From NCBI RefSeq assembly GCF_008124715.1, contig NZ_VNHO01000006.1, positions 1 through 64,000 on the forward strand: a stretch of DNA of 64,000 nucleotides, given 5' to 3'. Source of the stretch: Thermosediminibacter litoriperuensis. GTDB taxonomy: Bacteria; Bacillota; Thermosediminibacteria; Thermosediminibacterales; Thermosediminibacteraceae. A model generated the notes under the pieces. The model ran no database searches. It was given only the letters and a program-made list of their open reading frames with translations, and was not told where the DNA came from. This document shows positions 18,910-30,620 of this stretch, in pieces (position 1 is the first letter of the stretch; the number at the start of each line of letters is the position of its first letter). Made by a program: the position numbers and the translations under genes.

Positions 18910-19785
18910 TTACACCAGTCCCAGCGCCTGCAGGGTTTCCTTCAAAGCCTGTTTAGTCTTTTCATCGGCCGGGGTAAGCGGCGGCCGCAGTCCCCCAACT
19001 TTAACACCGATCATGTTCAGGGCTTCCTTCACCGGGATGGGGTTCGTGACTATGAAAAGCACCCGGAAGAGGTCGAAAAGCTTCAGGTGGATTTCACGGG
19101 CCTTATTCACATCGCCCTTTTCGAAGGATTCGATCATCTCTTTTATTTCCCGGCCTACGATGTGGGAGGCGACGCTGACTATGCCTTTGGCCCCGAGGGC
19201 GAGCATCGGCAGCGTGAGGCTGTCGTCGCCGCTGTATACGTCCAAGTCCGGCGCCAGAATCCTGGTCTTGCTGGTCTTATCCAGGTTGCCGCCCGCATCC
19301 TTCACCGCCGCGACATTTTTCACTTTGGACAGTCTCATTAAAGTCTCGGGCTCGATGGTGACCGCAGTCCTGCCGGGGACGTTGTACAGCATGACCGGTA
19401 TGTCAACAGCCTCGGCTATCATCTTGAAGTGCTGATAGAGCCCCTCCTGGGTTGGTTTATTGTAGTAGGGACTCACCAGCAACAGGCCGTCGACCCCTAT
19501 TTCCTGGGCCTTCAGCGAAAGCTCGATGCTGTGGCGGGTATTGTACGAACCCGTGCCGGCGATTATCTTCGCCCTGCCCCGGGCCACTTCCTTCGCCAGC
19601 TTGTAGAGGGTGAGTTTTTCTTCATCGGAAAGGGTTGGAGATTCTCCCGTGGTGCCGGTAACTACCAGGGCGTCGCTGCCGTTATTTATGAGGTAATCCA
19701 CCAGGTTCTCGAAAGCGGCGTAGTCCACGTTTAAATCCCCGTCAAAAGGGGTCACCATGGCGGTTATGACTCGGCCGAAGTCCAT
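18910..19785 (-). CDS. dapA: 4-hydroxy-tetrahydrodipicolinate synthase DapA
   Basis: DapA condenses pyruvate with aspartate semialdehyde in the lysine and dipicolinate pathway. The 291-residue TIM barrel shows VTGTTGESPTLS, the LYNVPGRTA tyrosine, the Schiff-base lysine in AAVKDAGGNLDK, and a final GGLRPPLTP. The ATG at 19785 follows AAGGAGGAATTTTTT. A TATAAT-like box lies about 50 bases upstream but no clear -35. It is not grouped with other dap genes here. Its product would also feed the dipicolinate made during sporulation. Confidence 0.96.
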   Translation of the reverse strand: MDFGRVITAMVTPFDGDLNVDYAAFENLVDYLINNGSDALVVTGTTGESPTLSDEEKLTLYKLAKEVARGRAKIIAGTGSYNTRHSIELSLKAQEIGVDGLLLVSPYYNKPTQEGLYQHFKMIAEAVDIPVMLYNVPGRTAVTIEPETLMRLSKVKNVAAVKDAGGNLDKTSKTRILAPDLDVYSGDDSLTLPMLALGAKGIVSVASHIVGREIKEMIESFEKGDVNKAREIHLKLFDLFRVLFIVTNPIPVKEALNMIGVKVGGLRPPLTPADEKTKQALKETLQALGLV

Positions 19786-19894
19786 AAAAAATTCCTCCTT
19801 CTGTCAGTTTTAAAAAAACCGTATCCGTACTATTATATTTCGCCCGGGTGCCGGGCGTGAACGGTCCAATATAAAAAAACGGGGCTTATCACCC

Positions 19895-20596
19895 CTACCT
19901 GTCGTCCCTGTTGTAAAGCCCGAATAAGGCGATCAGCCTTAAAAGCTGCAGAATGGCCATAAGGGTGGCAGCTACGTAGGTGAGTGCCGCGGCGCTCAGG
20001 ACGCTGCGAACGGGCCCCACCTCGTCCGGAGTGATAAATCCCGCACCTTCCAGGGCTGCCACTGCCCTGCTGCTGGCGTTGTATTCAACGGGTAATGTTA
20101 TCAGCTGAAAGATAACCGCGGCGCTGAAGAACAGTATACCCAGCGTCGCTAGGAATTCGGAGCTTAAAAGCAGCCCTATGAAGAATAGAGGAAAGGCCAT
20201 CTGAGACCCGATGCCCGCCAGAGGCACTATGGTATTTCTGAAAGCCAGCGGCACATAGCCGACGTCGTGCTGGATGGCGTGGCCGCATTCATGGGCCGCA
20301 ACACCCAGGGCCGCCAGCGACCTGCCGTTATAAACCTCCGGCGAGAGCCTCAATACTTTGCGGCGCGGATCGTAATAGTCCGACAGCCTGCCCCCGGTCA
20401 TCTCTACCGATACGTCGTATATACCGTTCCTCCTCAGGATCTCCCTGGCCACTTCTGAACCGGTCAGTCCTATCCTGGCCGGGACCCGGAGGTACCTTTC
20501 AAAGGTGGTGCTTACCTTGGCTTGGGCGTAAAATGCCAGCACCAGCGCCGGTAACAATATAATCCACGTCGGATCGTAAAACCAGAAGGGAAACAT
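19895..20596 (-). CDS. Membrane zinc metallopeptidase (YugP family)
   Basis: The 233-residue membrane protein has an N-terminal hydrophobic segment (about residues 8-27), a soluble part ending in the zinc motif HECGHAIQH at about residue 102, and hydrophobic stretches in the second half (about 126-180 and 206-226). These match the DUF2248/YugP family of putative membrane zinc proteases; substrates are unknown. The ATG at 20596 follows CAGGAGGTGCGGAT. It lies between dapA and ricT on the same strand, with a gap of about 80 bases on the ricT side. Confidence 0.88.
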   Translation of the reverse strand: MFPFWFYDPTWIILLPALVLAFYAQAKVSTTFERYLRVPARIGLTGSEVAREILRRNGIYDVSVEMTGGRLSDYYDPRRKVLRLSPEVYNGRSLAALGVAAHECGHAIQHDVGYVPLAFRNTIVPLAGIGSQMAFPLFFIGLLLSSEFLATLGILFFSAAVIFQLITLPVEYNASSRAVAALEGAGFITPDEVGPVRSVLSAAALTYVAATLMAILQLLRLIALFGLYNRDDR

Positions 20597-20678
20597 ATCC
20601 GCACCTCCTGACGGAAAATATACCCTATCCGGGTATTATGCCTATCTATAAATATAATAAACCGTAAGTCTATACCGG

Positions 20679-21512
20679 TCAAGACCCTTTCGGCTCCACT
20701 TCCTCCACCGGAAACTCCTTATTTTCGCCGGTCTCCACTAGGCGAACCGTCACCGTACCTTTGCCCTTGTTCACAGAAACCACCGTACCCTCCCCATAGG
20801 GGGTGATTACTGCGGAATCCACCTCGGGCATTCCGCCGGCCTCCCTGCAGGATTCGCAGCACTTGGCGGCTTCACAGTAGCCGTCGTACTCGAACCTAAG
20901 ACAGCACATGAGCCTGCCGCAGAGCCCCGAAATCTTGCCGGGATTCAGGGACAGGTTCTGCTGTTTGGCCATCTTTATGGAAACGGGATCGAATTCCCCC
21001 AGAAAAGCATGGCAGCATACGACCCTCCCACAGGGGCCCAAGCCGCCCACCATCTTGGCCTCGTCCCTCACTCCTATCTGGCGAAGCTCTATTCGGGTGC
21101 GGAATATGCCGGCCAGGTCTTTCACCAGTTCCCTGAAATCCACCCTGCCGTCGGCCGTAAAGTAAAAGATCAGCTTGGACCTGTCGAAAGTGTACTCCAC
21201 GTCCACCAGCTTCATGTCGAGGCCGTGCTCTTCTATTTTCTTCACAGCTATATCCGCCGCTTCCCTGGCCTTGACCCGGTTTTCCTCGGCCACCAGTTCG
21301 TCCTCCGGAGTAGCCTTCCGGATGACATCCTTGAGGGGGGCTATCACGTCCTCTTCTCTTACATCTTTGGGGCCTATAACCACTTCGCCGTATTCGACAC
21401 CCCTGGCTGTCTCGACTATGACCCTGTCCCCCACCGAGAGTTCTAAGGTACCGGGGTTGAAATAATATATCTTGCCCGCTTTTTTGAACCTTACCCCTAC
21501 AACTTTGACCAT
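20679..21512 (-). CDS. ricT: PSP1-domain protein RicT (YaaT)
   Basis: RicT is part of the RicA-RicF-RicT complex that acts with RNase Y in mRNA processing and in Spo0A/competence timing; the complex holds 4Fe-4S clusters. The 277-residue product is the usual length and has the PSP1 domain (MVKVVGVRFKKAGKIYYF at the start; GGLGPCGRVVCCHAF; CGRLMCCLRFEYDGYCEAAKCC, a cysteine-rich segment). It starts 2 bases after holB on the same strand with GGAGGTGATATAGC, as in B. subtilis (holB-yaaT). Confidence 0.95.
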   Translation of the reverse strand: MVKVVGVRFKKAGKIYYFNPGTLELSVGDRVIVETARGVEYGEVVIGPKDVREEDVIAPLKDVIRKATPEDELVAEENRVKAREAADIAVKKIEEHGLDMKLVDVEYTFDRSKLIFYFTADGRVDFRELVKDLAGIFRTRIELRQIGVRDEAKMVGGLGPCGRVVCCHAFLGEFDPVSIKMAKQQNLSLNPGKISGLCGRLMCCLRFEYDGYCEAAKCCESCREAGGMPEVDSAVITPYGEGTVVSVNKGKGTVTVRLVETGENKEFPVEEVEPKGS

Positions 21513-21513
21513 G

Positions 21514-22320
21514 CTATATCACCTCCTGCTCCTGGAGCCTGAGGAGCAAATTAAACCACACCAGATTCGCATTTCCCCTGGATTTTACTGCCTCTATCTG
21601 CGAGTATAGGGACTCGATGGCGGCTACCAGGGCCCGGGGTGAGAAATTATCCGCTTGCTCCTTTAGTCTGTTCAAAAATTCCCGGTTTTTTAAAGAAGCC
21701 CTACTTTTAGTCTTAATCACCAAAAGATCTCTATACACGCCCGCCATAAATTCCATCAGAACATCGGGCTCTATCTCCGTTCCGGCCAGTTTCTGCACGT
21801 AAAAGGGTATTTTAGAAAGATCCGGGCGGGAAAAAATTATATCCATCAGAGTCTCCTTTACGTCACCGGGAATTGCCATTTCGCTTTCGTCCAATTTCGA
21901 ATAATCCAAAATCTGACACCGGGAGACCACTGTTGGAAGCAGGTTCTTCACGTTCTGCGTAAGGAGCAGGAAAATGCCGGCTGCGGGAGGGTCTTCCAGG
22001 GTCTTTAACAGCGTATTCTGGGCGTCTTGCGTCATCCTGCCCGCCTCGTGGATCACGTAAACCTTTCTCCTCCCTTCGATGGGAGGCTGTGACGCGCTCA
22101 AAATCAAATTCCTAACTTTCTCGATTTTTATCGACGACCCATCGGGAAATACGTGAAAAAGGTCCGGGTGGCTTCCCTCCCTTATGCGGCGGCAGCAGTC
22201 GCAGAAGCCGCAGGGGGGGCCGTAATCATTGCAGTTGGCGGACTGAGCCAGCTCCACAGCTCTTTTGGCCGTTTCCTCTTCAGATCCGATGAGAATATAA
22301 GCGTGAAAAATTTTACGCAT
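21514..22320 (-). CDS. holB: DNA polymerase III delta' subunit
   Basis: The delta' subunit belongs to the clamp-loader. The 268-residue product has the zinc module (CNDYGPPCGFCDCC), a recognisable HEAGRMTQDAQNTLLKTLEDPP segment and TVVSRCQI. The P-loop region is degenerate (ILIGSEEETAKRA), which fits delta' proteins that do not hydrolyse ATP, so this is normal for the subunit rather than damage. The ATG at 22320 overlaps the stop of yaaR (ATGCGTAA), suggesting coupled translation. The order tmk-yaaQ-yaaR-holB-yaaT matches B. subtilis. Confidence 0.95.
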   Translation of the reverse strand: MRKIFHAYILIGSEEETAKRAVELAQSANCNDYGPPCGFCDCCRRIREGSHPDLFHVFPDGSSIKIEKVRNLILSASQPPIEGRRKVYVIHEAGRMTQDAQNTLLKTLEDPPAAGIFLLLTQNVKNLLPTVVSRCQILDYSKLDESEMAIPGDVKETLMDIIFSRPDLSKIPFYVQKLAGTEIEPDVLMEFMAGVYRDLLVIKTKSRASLKNREFLNRLKEQADNFSPRALVAAIESLYSQIEAVKSRGNANLVWFNLLLRLQEQEVI

Positions 22321-22759
22321 ACAGGTCAAGGAGCAGCCCTCTTATCTCGTCGACTATCGCCAGGACCCTCACCGCATCGGCGCTCTCCGAAAGGACGAGT
22401 TCGGTGAGTTCCAACAGCTTCCGGTCCACTATTCGGACAGCGGTCAGCACCGTCTGGCGGCCGTAGCGGTTGAAAAACCTCTCTTCTTTCAGGTCAAGCC
22501 CTGATTCCACGCACTGCCTGAGGAACCTGGCCAGCATTTCCCTGTATTTTTTCAGGTCGGCGAGGCTCATGGTTTTGACAAGACGCCTCCCCTGCTCCTC
22601 GATGGACGCCAGCATTCCCTCCAGCTGCTCCCTTATACACACCTCCCGGGCGCTTTTCAAAAGCTCTTGAAACCGGCTTCCACCCGAGGCCGCCCTATGG
22701 GGTACGTACCCGGATGCCGCCAATACTTCTTCGGAAGATAAACCCCGCACCCTTATCAT
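22313..22759 (-). CDS. yaaR: YaaR family protein (DUF327)
   Basis: A 148-residue, mostly helical protein with FQELLKSAREVCIREQL, GRRLVKTMSLADLKKYREMLARF and a C-terminal VLAIVDEIRGLLLDLY, as in the conserved YaaR family encoded with holB in Firmicutes. Its function is unknown. It overlaps both darA (by 4 bases) and holB (by 8 bases) and so is translated in a tight operon. Confidence 0.88.
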   Translation of the reverse strand: MIRVRGLSSEEVLAASGYVPHRAASGGSRFQELLKSAREVCIREQLEGMLASIEEQGRRLVKTMSLADLKKYREMLARFLRQCVESGLDLKEERFFNRYGRQTVLTAVRIVDRKLLELTELVLSESADAVRVLAIVDEIRGLLLDLYA

Positions 22760-23079
22760 ATCTTTTCAAACCTCTCCACATTCATGACAAACACGGTGGC
22801 ACCGCCCACGGTTACTTCTATGGGATATGGAATCATAGTCTCTCCCGGCGCCGCCGGGAAAGGAGTGACCACCTGTTTCCTGGGGCGGCAGATCCTTTCG
22901 ATTATCTTTATCACATCTTTCAGCCTTTCCTCTTCCACGCCGATCATGAGCGTGGTGTTGCCCCGCTTCAGAAAGCCGCCCGTGCTGGCCAGCCTGGTGA
23001 CACCGATGTTGTTCCTGGTGAGTTCTTCCACCAGCTTCGCCGAGTCGATATCCTGGACCACAGCCATTATCATCTTCAC
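22756..23079 (-). CDS. darA: Cyclic-di-AMP-binding PII-like protein DarA (YaaQ/PstA)
   Basis: DarA is a trimeric PII-like receptor that binds c-di-AMP at subunit interfaces. The 107-residue product starts MKMIMAVVQDIDSAKLVEEL after a GTG start (GAGGAG 9 bases upstream), followed by GVTRLASTGGFLKRGNTTLMIGV, the ligand-binding loop, and a long insertion containing RPRKQVV and PIEVTVGGATVFVM. A longer frame begins at 23100 without a ribosome binding site. It precedes yaaR in the operon. The window also holds gdpP, which degrades the ligand. Confidence 0.93.
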   Translation of the reverse strand: MKMIMAVVQDIDSAKLVEELTRNNIGVTRLASTGGFLKRGNTTLMIGVEEERLKDVIKIIERICRPRKQVVTPFPAAPGETMIPYPIEVTVGGATVFVMNVERFEKI

Positions 23080-23125
23080 AGGGCACCGCTCCTCACACAA
23101 TAATTTTTATAAAATGCTCAATTAT

Positions 23126-23761
23126 TTACTCCACCACGCCTGCCTTTTCCAGTTCGGCCACAATCTGCCTGAAAACCTCGTCGGCCGGCTGGGAGGCGTC
23201 GATAATTCTGATTCTGTCGGGAAACATTTCCCTAACCTTCATGTAACCTTCCCTGACCTTCTGATGGAATTCCAGGGCCTCGCTCTCCAGCCTGTCCTTA
23301 CGCCCTCCGGTGAGCCGCCCCAGGGACACGGTGGGATCTACATCCAGCAATATCGTAAGGTCGGGCCAGCAGCTGCCGATTACCCATTTGTTGAGCTGCA
23401 GTATGCGGTTGATACCGATACCCCTGGCCCAGCCCTGGTACGCCAGGCTGGAGTCCACAAACCGGTCGCAAACCACGGTGAACCCTTCTTTAAGCGCCGG
23501 AATCACCATCCGTTCCAGAAGCTGGGCCCTGCAGGCAGCATATATAAGGGCTTCGGCCGTGTGAACCGGGCTTCCTTCAGGGTCCAGCAGCACCTTCCGC
23601 AGCTGCTCTCCCAGGGCAGTTCCCCCCGGCTCCCGGGTGGAAATCACCCTTTTACCCCGGGATTTCAGATACTGGGCTATTTTTTCGGCCTGGGTCGTCT
23701 TGCCCGCCCCGTCGGGGCCTTCGATGGTTATGAACTTGCCTTTTTTTAGATTCCTAGCCAT
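23126..23761 (-). CDS. tmk: Thymidylate kinase
   Basis: Tmk phosphorylates dTMP to dTDP. The 211-residue protein has the P-loop GPDGAGKTTQ at about residue 15, the TREPGGT dTMP-binding motif, DRFVDSSLAYQG and a LID region with RLTGGRKDR. The ATG follows GGTGGTGAAAA and overlaps the end of the decarboxylase-like gene by 8 bases, so these two are probably one operon with yaaQRS-type genes downstream. Confidence 0.97.
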   Translation of the reverse strand: MARNLKKGKFITIEGPDGAGKTTQAEKIAQYLKSRGKRVISTREPGGTALGEQLRKVLLDPEGSPVHTAEALIYAACRAQLLERMVIPALKEGFTVVCDRFVDSSLAYQGWARGIGINRILQLNKWVIGSCWPDLTILLDVDPTVSLGRLTGGRKDRLESEALEFHQKVREGYMKVREMFPDRIRIIDASQPADEVFRQIVAELEKAGVVE

Positions 23762-25193
23762 TTTTCACCACCGTTATACAACCGTTTTTTATTCCTTGGC
23801 AGTATCCTCCTGCCCTCAGTATTTCCCGGATTACTTCAACATGCTGTTTTTCCACTATCTCTCCCGGGCACAGCAGGGGCACCCCTGGAGGATAAGGGAT
23901 CACCGAATCCCTTATTATCCTGCCCGGGGCCGCATCCAGGTGTACCCTTTCTGCCGGCGAAAAAAAGGCTTCACCGGGATCCAGGGCCCTTGCGGGCAGA
24001 TCAGCGGGAAAGCAAACCGGCTTTAATTTTTTCTTCCGGGCTGGAAATCTCTTTAAAGCCCTGACGAGCTTTGCCACATCGTCCCAGGTGTTTCCCCCGG
24101 TCAACAGGAAATATACGTTGGAAAAATCAGCGTATTCAGCGTATATGTTGAACCTTTCCCTCAGCACCTTTTCCACGAAAAAGCCGGTGTACCCGGCCGG
24201 CGAAACGTTGACCATCAGGCGGGAAAGGTCAACGTCGTAAACGCCTCCCCGCCCCCTGGCCTCCCGGCCCACGCAGTAAAAATGCGTTTTTTGGTTTATG
24301 AGTTTTCTCGCCCTCTCGGCGAGCTCCAGGCCCTTTTCCACCCACCACCTGCCCCGGGTTTCCATGACGGCCCTGGCCGCGTCCAGGGAGGCCATCAGGA
24401 TGTAAGAGGGGCTGGTGCTCGTCAAGAGCGAAAGATACGACCGCAGCCGCTCCCGGTCGAGGCCCCGGCCTTTCAAGTGGAGCCAGGCGCTCTGGGTAAG
24501 GGAGCACAGCATTTTATGGGGGCTCTGCACCCACGCATCCACCTCGAACTCCCCCGCCGAGGAAGGGAGCCTTTTACTGAAGGCCAGGTGGGCCCCGTGG
24601 GCCTCATCCACCAGCACCTTCATGCCGCGGGCTTTGGCTTTCGACAAAATTCCGGAAAGGTTCGGGCAGAACCCCTGATAAGTCGGGTTTGTGATGAAAA
24701 CCGCTTTGGCATCCGGGTGCTGCTCCAGAGCCTTCCTCCATTCCGAAAGGGGCACGCCGGTGGCAACGCCGAGTTCCCCGTCCACCTGGGGCTTCAGGTA
24801 AACGGGTTTTGCACCGGTGAGGATTACACCCATTAAGGCCGCTTTATGGCTGTTGCGGGGAAGCAGCACTTCGCCGCCCTTTTCCAGGGCTGCTCCGAGC
24901 ATAGCCATCACACCCGAAGTGGAGCCGTTCACCAGAAAGAAGGACCTGTCGGCTCCGTAAAGTTCCGCAAGCAGCCTCTGGGCTTCTTCAATGGCGCCTT
25001 GCGGGTCGTGCCAGTTGTCCAGGCCCGGGATTTCCGTCATATCCCACCGGAAAAGGTTTTTCTCCATTATTACCCTCAAACGTTGGGGGAGACCCTTTCC
25101 GCCTTTATGGCCGGGCATGTGAAACCTGACCGGACCCTTGCCGGAATACGCAATCAATTTTTCGACCAGCGGCATCGACACTTTTTTCTTCAT
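23754..25193 (-). CDS. Orn/Lys/Arg decarboxylase-family PLP enzyme (YaaO-like)
   Basis: A fold-type I PLP enzyme of 479 residues with the family start (VRFHMPGHKGGKG), NGSTSGVMA, the PLP-contacting DEAHGAH and the PLP-binding lysine in SPHKMLCSLTQSAWL. It matches the Orn/Lys/Arg decarboxylase group in which YaaO sits at this same position in B. subtilis. Lysine or arginine is the likely substrate, but motifs alone do not decide. A TTTAAA-N17-TATTAT promoter-like pair lies upstream; the ribosome binding site GGGAATATCT is weak. The enzyme would give cadaverine or agmatine. Confidence 0.88.
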   Translation of the reverse strand: MKKKVSMPLVEKLIAYSGKGPVRFHMPGHKGGKGLPQRLRVIMEKNLFRWDMTEIPGLDNWHDPQGAIEEAQRLLAELYGADRSFFLVNGSTSGVMAMLGAALEKGGEVLLPRNSHKAALMGVILTGAKPVYLKPQVDGELGVATGVPLSEWRKALEQHPDAKAVFITNPTYQGFCPNLSGILSKAKARGMKVLVDEAHGAHLAFSKRLPSSAGEFEVDAWVQSPHKMLCSLTQSAWLHLKGRGLDRERLRSYLSLLTSTSPSYILMASLDAARAVMETRGRWWVEKGLELAERARKLINQKTHFYCVGREARGRGGVYDVDLSRLMVNVSPAGYTGFFVEKVLRERFNIYAEYADFSNVYFLLTGGNTWDDVAKLVRALKRFPARKKKLKPVCFPADLPARALDPGEAFFSPAERVHLDAAPGRIIRDSVIPYPPGVPLLCPGEIVEKQHVEVIREILRAGGYCQGIKNGCITVVKNG

Positions 25194-25272
25194 AGATATT
25201 CCCTTTTTTTAGAATATAATACCATAAATTACGCAGCCTTTAAACGGGAAAGACTAAATAAAGGTGATAACA

Positions 25273-25521
25273 ATGGAATTCCAGTACAACTGTCCCCTTT
25301 GCAACGGCCTCATTTCCGTCCGGGAGCCATGCCCCGAGTGCGGCTGCTTAATGGAGGATTGGGGGAGGATTCAGGACTACCAGGATCCCTACCACCCCTA
25401 CCTGGATATGAATACCACCGCTCCTGGTGAACAGCGCGAAAGGAAGTGCGTTCACCTCTTCAAGTGCCCGCAGTGCGGGTACGATACCAGGCTGGTGGTA
25501 AACCAGATCCTGGCCCCTTAA
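25273..25521 (+). CDS. Small zinc-ribbon protein of unknown function
   Basis: An 82-residue protein with two pairs of zinc-ribbon cysteines near each end: CPLC and CPEC in residues about 7-24, and CPQC near the C-terminus together with an upstream Cys in RKCVHLFKC. This could make one or two zinc knuckles. I do not recognise a family. The ATG at 25273 is preferred to the GTG at 25264 because AAGGTGAT precedes it. The gene is divergent from the decarboxylase gene and overlaps the end of gyrA by 4 bases on the opposite strand. No other clear function. Confidence 0.6.
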   Translation: MEFQYNCPLCNGLISVREPCPECGCLMEDWGRIQDYQDPYHPYLDMNTTAPGEQRERKCVHLFKCPQCGYDTRLVVNQILAP

Positions 25522-27950
25522 TCTTTCTCGCTCTCCCGGATGACGGCCACCGCCGAAACTTGATCCCCTTCTTCCAGCTTCATCAGGGTCACGCCGCGGG
25601 TGTTGCGGCTCATGCTGGATATGCCCGAAACTTCCAGCCTTATCATCATTCCGGAAGCGGTGCACAGGATGATTTCATCGCCTTCTGACACCACCCTCAG
25701 TCCTACCAGTTTGCCTGTCGTATCGTTGACCCTCTGGGTGATTATCCCCCTTCCGCCCCGGGACTGAAGCCTGTACTCCTCGAGAGGGGTGCGCTTACCG
25801 AATCCCTTTTCGGTTATGACCAGCACGTCACGGCCCGCGGAGGTTACATCCATCGAAGCCACTTCGTCGCCCTCCCCCAAGGTCACGGCCTTGACGCCGC
25901 GGGCGGTGCGGCCCGTGGGGGCGACGTCTTCCACGGAAAACCTTATGCTCATTCCGTGGGACGTGCCAAGGATCAGCTCGTCCTTTACGCCCACCAGCTT
26001 TACTCCTATGAGCTCGTCGCCGGGGGTCAGGGTTATAGCTATTATACCCGTTTTGCGGGAGCTCTCGTATTCCGAGAGCAGAGTCTTCTTCACCAGACCC
26101 CTGCGGGTTACCATCACCAGATACCCGGCCTCCCTGAAGTCCTTAATCGGTATGACCGCATTCACCTTTTCATGGGGCTTTAAGGGCAGCAGGTTTATAA
26201 TGGCCGTGCCCTTGGCCGTGCGCCCGGCTTCGGGGATTTCGTGGGCTTTAAGCTTATAGACGTTGCCCTTATTGGTGAAGAACAGCACCACATGGTGGGT
26301 GGTGGCAACCAATATCCGCTCTACGAAATCCTCCTCCCTGGTGGTGATGCCGTTCACGCCTTTGCCGCCCCGCTTCTGGCTTCTGTAAGAGGAAAGGGGC
26401 ATGCGCTTGACGTAGCCCATGTGGGTCATGGTTATTACCACGTCTTCTTCGGGTATCAGGTCTTGTTCGTCGAAATCCTGGACTTCAGCGACTATTTTGG
26501 TCCTGCGTTCGTCGCCGAAGCGCTCCTTTATCTTTAAAAGCTCCTCCTTTATTATAGCGAATACCAGTTTCTCGTCGCCCAGCACCTTTTTGTAATAATC
26601 GATCCTTTGCAAAAGCTCCCTGTACTCGTCCTCGATCTTCTGGCGTTCCAGGGCGGTGAGCCTCTGCAGCCTCATATCCAGGATGACCTGGGCCTGTTTT
26701 TCCGTCAGTCCGAACCTTTTCATGAGCCCTTCCCTGGCCGTGGGTCCGTCTTTGGACTTTCTGATCAGAGCTATTACTTCGTCCAGGTGGCTGAGGGCGA
26801 TCCTCAGACCCTCCAGTATGTGGACCCTTTCTTCCGCCCGGGCCAGTTCGTATTTCGTCCTTCTGACCACCACTTCTCGCTGGTGCCTCAGGTAATGGTA
26901 TATCATGTCCCTGAGGGTCAGCACCTGGGGTTTGTTGTCCACCAGGGCCAGCATTATAGCGCCGAAGGTTACCTGCATCTGGGTGTGTTTGTACAGCTGG
27001 TTCAGGATTACGCGAGCATTGGCGTCCCTCTTCAGCTCTATGACGATCCTGAGACCGTTGCGATCGCTCTCGTCCCGGAGGTCGGAAATGCCGTCCAGGT
27101 GCTTATCGCGCACGAGTTCGGCGATTTTCTCTATGAGGCGGGCTTTATTGACCATGTATGGAATTTCCGTCACATGTATGCGCTGCCTGCCGCCTTCCAT
27201 GGGTTCTATTGCAGCTTTGGCCCTGACTATTATCGAGCCGCGGCCGGTTGAGTACATCTCCCTGATGCCTTCCCTGCCCAGGATGAGACCTCCCGTGGGA
27301 AAGTCCGGCCCTTTTATGGCGGCCATCAACTCCAGGGAGGTAACATCCGGGTTTTCTATCATCATGACCACCCCGTCGATTACCTCCGAGAGGTTGTGGG
27401 GCGGGATGTTGGTAGCCATACCCACCGCTATGCCCGAAGACCCGTTTACCAGCAGGTTCGGGAAGCGGGACGGCAGCACCACCGGCTCCTTCATGGTGTC
27501 GTCGAAGTTGGGCGCAAAGTCCACGGTTTCTTTGTCTATATCGGAAAGCATCTCCAGGGCTATCCTGGAGAGCCTGGCCTCGGTGTACCTCATAGCAGCC
27601 GGGGGATCTCCGTCGATGGAGCCGAAATTGCCATGGCCGTCGATAAGGGGGTAGCGGATGGAAAAATCCTGGGCCAGCCTCACCATGGCCTCGTATATGG
27701 CCGCGTCGCCGTGGGGATGGTACTTACCCATGACGTCGCCGACGATGGTGGCTGACTTGCGGTGAGGCCTGTCCGGAGTGAGGTTGAGCTCGCTCATGGC
27801 GTAAAGGATCCTGCGGTGGATGGGCTTGAGGCCGTCCCTCACGTCCGGCAGAGCCCTGCCGACTATTACGCTCATGGCGTAGTCTATATAGGATTTTTTC
27901 ATCTCGTCTTCTATGGTTACCGGCACTACCTTGCCGCCTAATTCTGACAT
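25518..27950 (-). CDS. gyrA: DNA gyrase subunit A
   Basis: GyrA is the DNA-breaking/rejoining and wrapping subunit of gyrase, which adds negative supercoils. The 810-residue protein carries the breakage-reunion domain with the catalytic Tyr in [11 protein letters not shown], the [16 protein letters not shown] quinolone-region segment, and a C-terminal beta-pinwheel with a GyrA box ([10 protein letters not shown]). The ATG follows CGGAGGTTTTGTAA. It follows gyrB by 14 bases. The normal Gram-positive order recF-remB-gyrB-gyrA is kept. Confidence 0.99.
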   Translation of the reverse strand: MSELGGKVVPVTIEDEMKKSYIDYAMSVIVGRALPDVRDGLKPIHRRILYAMSELNLTPDRPHRKSATIVGDVMGKYHPHGDAAIYEAMVRLAQDFSIRYPLIDGHGNFGSIDGDPPAAMRYTEARLSRIALEMLSDIDKETVDFAPNFDDTMKEPVVLPSRFPNLLVNGSSGIAVGMATNIPPHNLSEVIDGVVMMIENPDVTSLELMAAIKGPDFPTGGLILGREGIREMYSTGRGSIIVRAKAAIEPMEGGRQRIHVTEIPYMVNKARLIEKIAELVRDKHLDGISDLRDESDRNGLRIVIELKRDANARVILNQLYKHTQMQVTFGAIMLALVDNKPQVLTLRDMIYHYLRHQREVVVRRTKYELARAEERVHILEGLRIALSHLDEVIALIRKSKDGPTAREGLMKRFGLTEKQAQVILDMRLQRLTALERQKIEDEYRELLQRIDYYKKVLGDEKLVFAIIKEELLKIKERFGDERRTKIVAEVQDFDEQDLIPEEDVVITMTHMGYVKRMPLSSYRSQKRGGKGVNGITTREEDFVERILVATTHHVVLFFTNKGNVYKLKAHEIPEAGRTAKGTAIINLLPLKPHEKVNAVIPIKDFREAGYLVMVTRRGLVKKTLLSEYESSRKTGIIAITLTPGDELIGVKLVGVKDELILGTSHGMSIRFSVEDVAPTGRTARGVKAVTLGEGDEVASMDVTSAGRDVLVITEKGFGKRTPLEEYRLQSRGGRGIITQRVNDTTGKLVGLRVVSEGDEIILCTASGMMIRLEVSGISSMSRNTRGVTLMKLEEGDQVSAVAVIRESEKD

Positions 27951-27964
27951 TTACAAAACCTCCG

Positions 27965-30149
<2,185 letters not shown>

Positions 30150-30620
30150 GGGATTCACCTCTTTTTATCTTGAATTCCAGATCCTTCATCATGAGCTCCG
30201 CAAACTTCTGCCTGAGCTTTTCATCTTTGATGTCCGAAGTAATATTATAAACCATTTGTTTCTTTTTGTCAGGGATTTCTACTTCAATATCCTCCTGGCC
30301 GTCCTCTTTACCGCCTTCAGGCTCCCCATCTACCCGGCAAACCTGAAACCTGATGTCCTTTACCAGCGGAGGGGAAAACCGCGAATTAATCTTGTTTATT
30401 ATATCCGATTTAAAAAATAAGAGCTGGTGAGCCCATATGGGACTTGCCACGCCTATAAAAAGCGTATCGCCTCTAAAAAAAACGGGTTTTGAAATTCTGG
30501 CTATCTTTTCCCCCACCATTTCCTCGTAATGCACAAAGACCATGGCTTGCCTTAACCTGCGTTCCAGCTCGGTTTTTTTAAGGGTTTTTAATAGTATATT
30601 TCTAATTTTTTCCATAAAAA

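Noticed and set aside
21514-22320. Degenerate P-loop in holB considered as a sign of a pseudogene
   Set aside because: Delta' subunits often lack ATPase activity, and the frame, zinc module and operon context are intact.
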